64,000 nt of DNA from Ga0077527 sp021300125 (GTDB lineage Bacteria > Pseudomonadota > Gammaproteobacteria > Burkholderiales > SG8-41). Each line of letters opens with the position of its first letter. The stretch's first letter is position 1. This document shows, piece after piece, positions 9,228 through 17,062 of this stretch. Location of the stretch: the NCBI GenBank assembly GCA_046339595.1, contig JBKDUF010000046.1:1-64000 (forward strand), written 5' to 3'. The translations under genes and the position numbers were made by a program. The notes below the pieces were generated by a model. That model had not been told where the DNA came from. It ran no database searches and was given only the letters and a program-made list of their open reading frames with translations.

Positions 9228-10211
9228 TCAATTGCCGGGTTTGAGGAGGCTCATCTCCTTGTTCAGGCGCATATAGGTCTTTTCCTCTTCTTCGAAGAAG
9301 GCAACCAGCGCCGGCCCCGTGGTCCAGCTGTCGACCAGCGCGTTGCGGGAAACGTACTCCTTCCACTGCTTGGTCTCGCGCACCTTGGCCAGTGCCTGCA
9401 CCCAATACTGGGCGGCCTCGGCGCTGATGCCTTGGGGCGCCATCACACCGCGGAACTGCTTCGGGAAACGCGCGTTTATGCCAACATCCTGAAACCGCGG
9501 AACATCCGGCAACAGTTCAAGCCGCTCAGTCGCAGCCAGCGCACGCAACTTGCCGGCCTTGACGTGCTGCGCCATCTCCGCCGGATTTTCCATCATGAAA
9601 TGCACATGTTTGCCGAGCAACTGCGGAATCGCCTCTCCGGCGCCGCGAAACGGAGTGTAGGAAAACTGCACACCGCCAAAATCCTCGAAAATCTTGCCCG
9701 CCATCGATGCACTGCTGCCATAGGAACCACCGCCCTGCAGGATCTGCTTGGGTTTTTGCCTTGCCGCATCCAGCAGGTCTCGCGGCGTACGCCATGAGCT
9801 CTCGGCATTGACCACCAGCAGCATTGGGTCTACCGCCATCAGCGCGATCGGCGTGAAACTGCGCCAGCCCGTATCGGAATTGATGAGCAGCGGCAGGTTG
9901 AGGCTCTGCGGCGTGTAGGCTGCCAGCATGTGCGGGTTGCCCTTGTTCTGGAAGGTCACATAGCGGCGAGCCTTCTCACCCTGGGAACCGGTCACCGACT
10001 CCACCGCAACCTGGCGGGGCACGATCTTGTTCTTGTTCATGATGTCGGCAATCTCTCGCAACATCAGCTCGTTACCTGTGCCAGGCGCGGAATGGGTGAC
10101 CATGACCACGCGCTCGGTAGGCGCCCATTGCGCGAGTGCGCTGCCAGTAACGGACAACGCCAGCGCGCCCGCGGTGATTGCAGCAGTACGGCAGAAAGTC
10201 GTGCCATTCAT
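9228..10211 (-). CDS. Bug/TctC-like solute-binding protein, cupin-operon receptor 1
   Basis: A 327-residue periplasmic receptor with a signal peptide ending ALAQ. It belongs to a divergent branch. The usual first motif (VPFPPGGxxD) is replaced by VMVTHSAPGTGNE, and the VDNRxGAGG loop by VESVTGSQGEKARR. The C-terminal half retains the fold pattern YTPFRGAGEAIPQLLGKHVHF. Start ATG 10211 has GGAGGAGACC directly upstream. It is 52 bases downstream of a bicupin gene and 33 bases upstream of tctB. It is a close paralogue of the first gene of the same operon (13237-14217), so the system appears to have two dedicated receptors. Confidence 0.9.
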   Translation of the reverse strand: MNGTTFCRTAAITAGALALSVTGSALAQWAPTERVVMVTHSAPGTGNELMLREIADIMNKNKIVPRQVAVESVTGSQGEKARRYVTFQNKGNPHMLAAYTPQSLNLPLLINSDTGWRSFTPIALMAVDPMLLVVNAESSWRTPRDLLDAARQKPKQILQGGGSYGSSASMAGKIFEDFGGVQFSYTPFRGAGEAIPQLLGKHVHFMMENPAEMAQHVKAGKLRALAATERLELLPDVPRFQDVGINARFPKQFRGVMAPQGISAEAAQYWVQALAKVRETKQWKEYVSRNALVDSWTTGPALVAFFEEEEKTYMRLNKEMSLLKPGN

Positions 10212-10278
10212 GATGGTCTCCTCCATGCGGCTCTTACGCCGCACTTGATTTGTGGTTGCTGTCCTGTTGCGTTGTTGC

Positions 10279-11259
10279 CTATGTCCTGCTGCCGAAGCCG
10301 GGCAGGTAGACCGGCCCGTCCTCGATGCCATCCACCGGCGGACCGCTCATGCCGTGGCTGGTGTCCTTGGCGACAAAGGTAAGCACGTCGCCGGCCGCCG
10401 ATGCAATCGCGCTGTGGCGCACGCCCGGCGGCAGGTGCGTCACCGAGTTCGGCGGCGCCTCCACCGCATGGCCGTCGATTTCGTAGAGCATGGTGCCGCT
10501 CAGCACGAAACTGAACTGTTCGTTGGGATGGGTGTGCAGTTTGGTGCCGCTGCCAACCCCCTTGTGGATATGTCCGACCTGCACTTTTTCACCCCGCAGC
10601 GCGGCGCCGAATGATGACGATTTCCCGGAGATGAAGTTGCGCGGGATCACCTGCGCGCTGGTCGGCCACTCCGGCACGGCATCGAGATGCTCGATGTCGT
10701 AGACGTACTGGATTTTCCGGCCCGACCCGTTTTTTGTCTGTGGCTCCGGCAGGCCATCAGGGCCCGGCTTCCATTCGTTGTCGCCCTTCCCGAAACCGGG
10801 CAGGTGCCGCGGGCCGTTGTAGACACCGTCGATCGGCGGACCAACGATGCCGTGGCGGGTATCCTTGACCGCGTAGAAAATCACATCCTCTTCGGCGCTA
10901 GACACGTGGCTGTGCGGCATGCCGGCGGGGATATGCACGACATGCCCCTTCGGCACGCGAAACACCTGGCCGTCCATGTCCGCGATCAGGGTGCCCTGAA
11001 TCACGTAATTGAACTGTTCGTTGGGATGGGTATGGATCTTGGAGCCGGTACCGCGCGGCTTGTGCACCAGCGCAACCTGCAAACGCTCCCCCTTGACCAC
11101 AGCCCCAACGGAAGTTGACTTTCCGGTGGCCAGCGTCTCGCCAGATAGCAGCCGCCGCGGGGATACTTTTGCGCTGCTAGGCCCCTCCGGCACGCGGTCC
11201 AGTTCCTCGAAGCGGTAAATATGGCGAACCGGTGGTGCTTCCCGTGTTATCGCTGACAT
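10279..11259 (-). CDS. Bicupin protein (two homologous cupin domains), copy A
   Basis: A 326-residue cytoplasmic protein made of two cupin beta-barrels of about 160 residues. Each carries a metal-binding motif HTHPNEQF (residues near 80 and 243), a second cupin motif (PAGMPHSH or PPGVRHS) and the linker pattern DTxHGxxGPPxDG. The paired His residues and Glu are those that bind a transition metal, usually Fe(II) or Mn(II), in cupin oxygenases and isomerases. Start ATG 11259 is supported by GGAGGG. It is strongly similar to the next gene (11357-12343) throughout, indicating duplication. An aromatic- or hydroxyacid-cleaving dioxygenase role is possible but unproven. Confidence 0.88.
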   Translation of the reverse strand: MSAITREAPPVRHIYRFEELDRVPEGPSSAKVSPRRLLSGETLATGKSTSVGAVVKGERLQVALVHKPRGTGSKIHTHPNEQFNYVIQGTLIADMDGQVFRVPKGHVVHIPAGMPHSHVSSAEEDVIFYAVKDTRHGIVGPPIDGVYNGPRHLPGFGKGDNEWKPGPDGLPEPQTKNGSGRKIQYVYDIEHLDAVPEWPTSAQVIPRNFISGKSSSFGAALRGEKVQVGHIHKGVGSGTKLHTHPNEQFSFVLSGTMLYEIDGHAVEAPPNSVTHLPPGVRHSAIASAAGDVLTFVAKDTSHGMSGPPVDGIEDGPVYLPGFGSRT

Positions 11260-11356
11260 ACTGCCCTCCTCAGTGGGTGCGGCCCGGCCGGATCGGGCGT
11301 ACACCCGGATCCGGCCCCGCCGCGGCCTTCGTTCGGTTTGCGGTAACGCCCTGACC

Positions 11357-12343
11357 TTACTTCTTTGGCCCGAAGCCCGGCAGGAAACGCGGGCCGTCCT
11401 CGATGCCGTCGATCGGCGGGCCCGAGAGACCGTGGCGGGTGTCCTTGGCCACAAAAAACAGCACATCGCCATCGGCCGAGGCCACGCAGGAATGCACCAC
11501 GCCAGCAGGCATGTGGATCGCATGGTTGCGCGGCACCATAACACCTTCCTGGCCGTCGATGTCGGCAACCAGCGCGCCTTCCAGCACCAGATTGAACTGC
11601 TCGTTGGGGTGTGTGTGCAGCTTTGAGCCCGACCCACGACCCTTGCGGATCAGACCGACCTGGACCTTCTCGCCGACCAGTGCAGCGCCGAAAGACGAAG
11701 ACTTGCCCGAGACCTTGCCCGTGGGCAGCACCTTGGCGCTGCAGGGACCTTCCGGCACCTTGTCGAGCTCATCCCATTTGTAGACGTAGCGCACCTTTTC
11801 CTCGGATACCCGCGGGCTCTGCGCAATGAGTTCTCCGTCGGGGCTGACCGGCCACTCGTTTTCGGACTTGCCGCCGAACCCCTTCAGCGCGCGCGGGCCG
11901 TTGAGCTTGCCGTCGACCGGCGGTCCGACGATGCCGTGACGCGTGTCCTTGGCAGCGATGAAGTGCACATCCTCCTCGGGACTGGCAACATGCGAGTGCG
12001 GCATCCCGGCCGGAATGTGGATGACATGGCCGGCCGGCACGCGCAGCACCTGCCCGTCGATGTCGGCGATCAGCGTGCCCTTGAGCACGTAATTGAACTG
12101 CTCGTTGGGATGGGTGTGCAGCTTGGAACCGGTGCCGCGCGGCTTGAACACCCAGGCCACATGCACGTGGGTGCCTGACAGCACCGGCCCGCGAGTGGTG
12201 GACTTGCCGGTATCCAGCGTTTCACCGGACAGCAGCCGGGTCGGCGCCACGCTGCAGCTGTTGGTGCCTTCCGGCACCGCATCCAGCGCATCCAGGTTGT
12301 AGACGAAGCGTTTCCGGACTTTCTCCTGGGTTGCCGTGCTCAT
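11357..12343 (-). CDS. Bicupin protein, copy B
   Basis: A 328-residue paralogue of copy A with the same two-domain plan. Each domain has a DxLDxVPEG opening, an LSGETL or VSGKSS segment, GTGSKLHTHPNEQF (metal ligands) and MPHSH or VVHSC in the second motif. The last domain reads AGVVHSCV, so its second motif keeps the His. The four domains of copies A and B look like one repeated unit used four times. No signal peptide, so cytoplasmic. Co-directional with the other cupins; gap to copy A about 97 bases. Confidence 0.88.
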   Translation of the reverse strand: MSTATQEKVRKRFVYNLDALDAVPEGTNSCSVAPTRLLSGETLDTGKSTTRGPVLSGTHVHVAWVFKPRGTGSKLHTHPNEQFNYVLKGTLIADIDGQVLRVPAGHVIHIPAGMPHSHVASPEEDVHFIAAKDTRHGIVGPPVDGKLNGPRALKGFGGKSENEWPVSPDGELIAQSPRVSEEKVRYVYKWDELDKVPEGPCSAKVLPTGKVSGKSSSFGAALVGEKVQVGLIRKGRGSGSKLHTHPNEQFNLVLEGALVADIDGQEGVMVPRNHAIHMPAGVVHSCVASADGDVLFFVAKDTRHGLSGPPIDGIEDGPRFLPGFGPKK

Positions 12344-12373
12344 GCCTCTGCTCCTCCTGTGTCAAGTTTCGTT

Positions 12374-13201
12374 TCAGCCCCGCCAGTTGTCCGCGGCACC
12401 ATTGCGTTCGATTTCGGCTTCCAGCGCCGGGGTTGACCGGACCATGGCGTAGCGGGCATTTTCCTTTCCCGCGACATTCCAGCACCAGGGTTTGCCTTTC
12501 GGCATGTGGATCAGGTCACCGGAGGAAACGCGCTTTTTCTCGCCATCGACTTCCGCATCCAGCGCACCCCGGATCACGTAGATGAAAATCTCGTGCGGCG
12601 AAGCCCCGCTCTCGCGACCGTAGCCGGCCGGCGACTCGATGAGGCCGAAAGCCAGCTTGGCGCCTTCTACCCACTGCTCCCAGTGCGCCGATGCCGGCGG
12701 TGCATCCAGTGAATCGATCATCGGATAGAAGCAGCGGCCGAGCCCCTCGATGATGGCCTGGGATTTCTGTGGCGCCTTCTCCTGCCCCGGCCACTTGCCC
12801 TCCTTGAGGGCCTTCGCCACCTGCGTCGCTGAGGGTGCCTCGTCCGGAAGCGATTCGTCAGCGGCCGAACCAATCAGGGTCCACGTGCGGTCCTTGATAT
12901 ACAGGTATTGCACCTCCCCGTCCTCGGTCGCGCGGAAGCTGTGGCGCGCGCAGGAGGGCACATGAACAAAGGTCCCGGGCGGCACAATCTGACGGTCCTG
13001 GCCGACCACGCAGTTGATCTTGCCGGTGATCGGGAAGGTCATCAGCTCGGTGGGGTGGTAGTGCATTTCCGAGCCGGTTCCGGCGCGCTTGATGTTGATG
13101 CGGAAATACATGTACTGGCCTTCGATCACCGGCCCCTCGCCGCTCGACAGGTGGGGGTTGAGGTGGTGGCGCTTCATCTCGTGGAGTCGGAAAAACGGCA
13201 C
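12374..13201 (-). CDS. Third, divergent bicupin protein
   Basis: A 275-residue two-cupin protein distinct from copies A and B. The first domain has MHYHPTELMTFPITGK (cupin motif 1) and VPSCARHSF (motif 2). The second domain has SPHEIFIYVIRGALDAEV and MPKGKPWCW, where several metal ligands appear replaced, so only the N-terminal domain may bind metal. The GTG start at 13201 is chosen because GGAG lies six bases upstream. It sits between the second receptor gene and copy B, with gaps of about 30 bases, so co-transcription is likely. Function unknown. Confidence 0.8.
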   Translation of the reverse strand: MPFFRLHEMKRHHLNPHLSSGEGPVIEGQYMYFRINIKRAGTGSEMHYHPTELMTFPITGKINCVVGQDRQIVPPGTFVHVPSCARHSFRATEDGEVQYLYIKDRTWTLIGSAADESLPDEAPSATQVAKALKEGKWPGQEKAPQKSQAIIEGLGRCFYPMIDSLDAPPASAHWEQWVEGAKLAFGLIESPAGYGRESGASPHEIFIYVIRGALDAEVDGEKKRVSSGDLIHMPKGKPWCWNVAGKENARYAMVRSTPALEAEIERNGAADNWRG

Positions 13202-13236
13202 GGCAATCTCCAGTATTCAAAAACCCTTCACCGCCA

Positions 13237-14217
13237 TCACTGCTTGGCCGCAACCTCGGCCAGCACCTTGGCGTACAGCTTCTCTTCGCTGTCGATAAAC
13301 GCAGCAAGCTCGGCGCCGACGATCCACTCCTCGACCAGTCCGTTCTGCCTGACGTAGTTTTTCCACTCCGGCGTCTGCCGGGCGCGTTCCATCGCGGCGA
13401 CGTAAAAATTCACGGCCTCCTGCGAAATACCCGGCGGCGCCACCAGCCCGCGGAATTGCTTGAGCACGCGGAACTTGTAGCCTAGGGATGCGAAGGTCGG
13501 CAGACCGGGGTATTGCTCGGCGGGATGCAGGCTGGCGAGGGGGCGTATGCGGCCGGTCTTGACATGCTGGTCCGCCTCGGAGGGCTGCTCCAGCACGAAA
13601 TGGACATGCCCGCCCAGCAGCGCAACCACGGCCTCGGCACTGGAACGAAAAGGCGTGTAGGAAAACTCCACGCCCCTTTCACGGGCGAGGTCGCGGCCGG
13701 CAATCGATGGCGGCGCGCCGAAACCGCCGCCGCCCTGAAGTATCGCCCGCGGCTTCTGGCGGGCGCTGGCAATCATGTCGTTCATGTTCTTCCACGGCAG
13801 CCCGGCGTGCACATACAGCACCATCGGCTCGACCACTGCTATGGCGATCGGTGTGAAGCTCTTGACCGTGACGTCTGACTTGGCGTTGAGCGGCGCAACG
13901 ATCAATTGCGGCGAGAATCCGAACAGGACATTGGGATTGCCGCGGCTTTGCACCGCGACATGGCGCCGCGCGCGGTCGCCACCCGCACCGCTCATGTTCT
14001 CGACGGTGATCCTGGACTGCACAATCCGGTTTTTTTCCCAGGCCGCCGCCACCTGCCGCAGGAACATGTCGACACCGGAGCCAGGCCCGGCATGGGTGAC
14101 CATGGTTAGCCGGTCGCCGGGCGCCCATTCAGCGGCACGCGCCGGAAGCGCATGCAGCAGGGTCAGGGTAAGGGCCAATGCAAGGACCGGGCCAAGCAAA
14201 TGCCTGAGCGGGCTCAT
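13237..14217 (-). CDS. Bug/TctC-like solute-binding protein, cupin-operon receptor 2
   Basis: A 326-residue receptor, the first gene of the leftward operon. A signal peptide ends ARAAEW; motif 1 reads MVTHAGPGSGVDMFLRQ and motif 2 VENMSGAGGDRARRH, shared with the receptor at 9228-10211 but not with the other Bugs of the window. This suggests one ligand class for both. TTT receptors of this kind bind carboxylates. Start ATG 14217 has GGAGGAAAC upstream. The promoter should lie in the 157-base gap shared with the divergent LysR gene. Confidence 0.9.
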   Translation of the reverse strand: MSPLRHLLGPVLALALTLTLLHALPARAAEWAPGDRLTMVTHAGPGSGVDMFLRQVAAAWEKNRIVQSRITVENMSGAGGDRARRHVAVQSRGNPNVLFGFSPQLIVAPLNAKSDVTVKSFTPIAIAVVEPMVLYVHAGLPWKNMNDMIASARQKPRAILQGGGGFGAPPSIAGRDLARERGVEFSYTPFRSSAEAVVALLGGHVHFVLEQPSEADQHVKTGRIRPLASLHPAEQYPGLPTFASLGYKFRVLKQFRGLVAPPGISQEAVNFYVAAMERARQTPEWKNYVRQNGLVEEWIVGAELAAFIDSEEKLYAKVLAEVAAKQ

Positions 14218-14316
14218 GTTTCCTCCTCGAAAACGGTGTGTACGGACCCATGCTTGGCGACCGCTGTTGTTTTCGAACTGTATTCATCGACCATGCATAG
14301 AACAAATGCTTTTTGT

Positions 14317-14335
14317 TTATTGAAATCATCGATAA
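14317..14335. promoter_or_regulatory. Candidate LysR-type operator
   Basis: Imperfect dyad TTATTGAAATCATCGATAA (seven-base arms, one mismatch) in the gap between the receptor gene and the divergent LysR gene. LysR regulators usually bind such interrupted T-N11-A-like palindromes between divergent genes. A second, wider inverted repeat, GCATAGA/TCTATGC, spans 14295-14344. Binding is inferred only. Confidence 0.4.
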
Positions 14336-14374
14336 CATCTATGCCAACCAAGACGCCCGCGGAGGGTTTGCATC

Positions 14375-15298
14375 GTGGAACTCCGACATCTGCACTACTT
14401 CCTGAAAATCGCCGAAACCGGGAGCTTCACTCAGGCAGCAGCGGCATTGCGGGTGACCCAGCCCACGCTGTCCCACCAGATCAGGCAACTGGAACAGGAA
14501 ATCGGGTCGCCCCTGTTCGACCGCATGGGCCGCAGCATCCGCATCACCCAGACCGGCCGCGTCCTGCGTGACCATGCCGAGCGTGCGCTGCGCGAACTGG
14601 AATCAGGGCTGGCCTCGGTGACCGCCCTGGACGAAATGGCGCATGGCAGCCTGCGTATCGGGGTATTCCGCTCATTCGGCAATTCACCGCTGCCCGGCGT
14701 GCTTGCAGACTTCCACAATGCCTATCCCGGCATTCACGCCTCGGTGCTGGAAATGTCGCTGTCTGACATGGAAGAGGGACTGATCAGCGGCAGCATCGAC
14801 CTTGCCATCACCACCTACCTGCCGGCCACTTCATCGAAGCTCACCTCCGAAACACTGTTCAAGGAACCCTTGGTGCTCGCTGTGGGAGCCCGGCACGAGT
14901 GGTATGGGCGCACGAGTATTCCACTCGAGAAGCTCGAGTCCGTGAAACTCGTGCTCCGGCCAGCGGGAGCACCTTCACGCAGGCTGATCGAGCAGTGCTT
15001 TGCCGCGCGCAAGCTCAAGCCCACGGTGGTCATGGAAATGAACAGCAGCGAGGCCGCGCTCGCCACCGTCAGGAGCAGCGGGCTGGCCACCATCTGCGCA
15101 AAACGCGCCCTCGCGGATGCCACAGGACTCTCCGCAATACGGATTGAGGCGCCGGAATTGCGGCGCCATGGCGCGATCCTCTGGCACCGGCATCGCCATC
15201 GCCCCAGAGCCGCGGCAATCTTCGCGGACATGGCCAAGCAGGCTTACGCCATCAACCGGGCAGAGCATGCCGGTTGTGTGCGCGGCAAACCGCGCTGA
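14375..15298 (+). CDS. LysR-family transcriptional regulator
   Basis: A 307-residue regulator with an N-terminal winged helix-turn-helix (residues 1-60: FLKIAETGSFTQAAAAL then VTQPTLSHQIRQLE) and a C-terminal periplasmic-binding-protein-like effector domain (about 90-290). The GTG start has GGAGGG eight bases upstream. It is transcribed divergently from the cupin/TTT operon, the classical arrangement for a LysR activator of that operon, probably responding to the transported compound or a metabolite. The downstream peroxidase gene is close, so the two may share a transcript. Confidence 0.93.
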   Translation: MELRHLHYFLKIAETGSFTQAAAALRVTQPTLSHQIRQLEQEIGSPLFDRMGRSIRITQTGRVLRDHAERALRELESGLASVTALDEMAHGSLRIGVFRSFGNSPLPGVLADFHNAYPGIHASVLEMSLSDMEEGLISGSIDLAITTYLPATSSKLTSETLFKEPLVLAVGARHEWYGRTSIPLEKLESVKLVLRPAGAPSRRLIEQCFAARKLKPTVVMEMNSSEAALATVRSSGLATICAKRALADATGLSAIRIEAPELRRHGAILWHRHRHRPRAAAIFADMAKQAYAINRAEHAGCVRGKPR

Positions 15299-15342
15299 TG
15301 GATAATGGCTATCCCGTATGTGACCTGCCACTGATCAGCGCC

Positions 15343-16218
15343 ATGTCCGAGTGCCAACCCGCCATACTCCAGGCCGTGCCGCCCCTGGCACGCTTTGCCA
15401 GCTATACCCTGCACCCCGGTTCCAAACCGGCGGCCAGCCTGCGCGCGCTGGCCAGACTCGCGGACGGCGACCGCACCGTCGCGGGGCTCGGCCTCTCGCT
15501 GGTGTCAGCGCTGGGATATCACATCGAAGGGCTGCGCCCATTCCCCGAATTCAGCGGCTTCGGCATCGACATGCCTTCCACGCCGGCAGCGCTGTGGCTG
15601 TGGCTGCGCGGCAAGGACGCCGGCGAGCTGTTCCACCGCCAGCGCGAAATCAATGCGGCGATCGGCGAAGCCTTCCGTGCAAACCAGGTGATTGATGCAT
15701 TCAAACACGGCAGCGGCCGCGACATCACTGGCTACGAGGACGGTACCGAGAATCCCAAGGGAAAAAAAGCCGTGCAAGCGGCAGTCTGCACCGATAGAGG
15801 CCTCGCCGGCTCCAGCTTTGTTGCCGTGCAGCAGTGGGAACACGACCTTGAACGCTTCAACGCGATGTCACCTGCCGGACGCGACCACTGCATCGGCCGC
15901 CGTCTGTCGGACAACGCAGAACTCGACGATGCGCCAGATTCGGCGCACGTCAAACGCACCGCACAGGAAAGTTTTGATCCGGAGGCCTTCGTGGTGCGAC
16001 GCTCGATGCCGTGGACCGAGGGCCAGCGCTGCGGTCTGGTGTTCACCGCCTTCGGCCGCTCCCTCGATGCCTTTGAGGCGCAGCTGCGGCGCATGCTCGG
16101 CGTCGAGGACGGCACCAGCGACGCGCTGTTCCAGTTCACCCGGCCGCTGAGCGGCGCCTATTTCTGGTGCCCGCCGGTGAAGGGCGGCAGGCTCGACCTG
16201 TCGGCGATCGAACTCTGA
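15343..16218 (+). CDS. DyP-type haem peroxidase
   Basis: A 291-residue dye-decolourising peroxidase of the YfeX-like group. The distal motif GYEDGTENP (catalytic Asp) and the proximal haem ligand His in SAHVKRTAQESF are both present, as is the later FTAFGRSLDAFE segment. The family normally begins MSxxQxxIL, which matches ATG 15343. An alternative ATG at 15298 overlaps the LysR stop as TGATG and would add 15 residues. No Tat signal is seen, so the enzyme is cytosolic. It oxidises substrates with hydrogen peroxide; the physiological substrate is uncertain. Confidence 0.92.
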   Translation: MSECQPAILQAVPPLARFASYTLHPGSKPAASLRALARLADGDRTVAGLGLSLVSALGYHIEGLRPFPEFSGFGIDMPSTPAALWLWLRGKDAGELFHRQREINAAIGEAFRANQVIDAFKHGSGRDITGYEDGTENPKGKKAVQAAVCTDRGLAGSSFVAVQQWEHDLERFNAMSPAGRDHCIGRRLSDNAELDDAPDSAHVKRTAQESFDPEAFVVRRSMPWTEGQRCGLVFTAFGRSLDAFEAQLRRMLGVEDGTSDALFQFTRPLSGAYFWCPPVKGGRLDLSAIEL

Positions 16219-16219
16219 C

Positions 16220-16615
16220 TCAGCCCGCGGTGACCTGCTTCCAGTAACTGTCCTTGGAGGCGATCAGGCCTTCGCGTACCGTGTCGATGTCGCAGCCGCG
16301 AAGGTCGACTGCAGCGCCATCGCTGCGGCGTATGGCGGTCATGCGGAAGGTGCCGACGACAAATTCACCGGCGGCGAACACCTGGGCATCGGAAAAGCGC
16401 ACGCCGTCGAGTTCCTGCGCGCGTTCGGCCAGCGCCGCACGCAGCGCCTCGCGGCTCTCGACGATGCGGCCATGCGGCGCATCGGGGCCGCGCGCCATGA
16501 TCCAGCGGACCTCCGGTGTGACCCAAGCGAGGATGCCCTCGACATCGGCGGCATCGAAGGCCTTGCCGAAGCGGCGGAACAGCCCCTGCAGCCCGGGGCC
16601 CAGCGGCACGCTCAT
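16220..16615 (-). CDS. SnoaL/NTF2-like protein
   Basis: A 131-residue single-domain protein with the NTF2/SnoaL alpha-beta-barrel pattern: an amphipathic first helix (FGKAFDAADVEGILAWV), EVRWI, a central helix (REALRAALAERAQEL) and C-terminal strands with GCDIDTVREGLI. Such proteins are small isomerases, dehydratases or ligand binders; no catalytic assignment is possible. Its ATG overlaps the stop of the upstream thioesterase (ATGA at 16612-16615), so the two are translationally coupled in the CoA-transferase operon. It converges on the DyP gene with one base between stops. Confidence 0.75.
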   Translation of the reverse strand: MSVPLGPGLQGLFRRFGKAFDAADVEGILAWVTPEVRWIMARGPDAPHGRIVESREALRAALAERAQELDGVRFSDAQVFAAGEFVVGTFRMTAIRRSDGAAVDLRGCDIDTVREGLIASKDSYWKQVTAG

Positions 16616-17043
16616 GCCGCGCCCAGCAGATTGCGCAGCCGGTCCGGCAGCGGCACCGATTTCTGCTCGGTGATGTCGTACCAGACCAGCGTCGCGTAAC
16701 CCTCGGCGCACAGCGCATCGGCCTCGACATGGCGCAGCCGGTAATGGGTCTGCACGCTGCTGCGCCCGACCCTGCCGGCATGCAGCGAGACCTCGACACT
16801 CGCCGGATAGTCGAGCGGGCGGTGGTAATGGCAGGCGGCGTTGAGCAGCACGATCACCGGATGCGGCGGCACTGTCGGAATGCCCAGTCCGGACACCCAT
16901 CGCATGCGGGTTTCCTCCATGAAGCGGAAAAACCCGGTGTTGTTGACGTGGCCCTCGGCGTCCATGTCGCCCCAGCGCACCGGGATCACCGTGGTGAACA
17001 CCAGGGCGCCGAGGGGCGCGTCCTCACTGACGACGCGGATCAT
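16612..17043 (-). CDS. Hotdog-fold acyl-CoA thioesterase (4HBT/YbgC-FadM type)
   Basis: A 143-residue hotdog protein. The segment VRWGDMDAEGHVNNTGFFRFMEETR carries the signature Asp and the HVNN turn of 4-hydroxybenzoyl-CoA thioesterase relatives, followed by the long central helix. It is expected to hydrolyse an acyl- or aryl-CoA in the cytoplasm. It lies 19 bases after the CoA-transferase gene and overlaps the SnoaL gene by four bases. The three genes likely form one operon that loads and unloads CoA on a carboxylic acid. Confidence 0.87.
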   Translation of the reverse strand: MIRVVSEDAPLGALVFTTVIPVRWGDMDAEGHVNNTGFFRFMEETRMRWVSGLGIPTVPPHPVIVLLNAACHYHRPLDYPASVEVSLHAGRVGRSSVQTHYRLRHVEADALCAEGYATLVWYDITEQKSVPLPDRLRNLLGAA

Positions 17044-17062
17044 GACGGCCGGGAGAGCAGCC

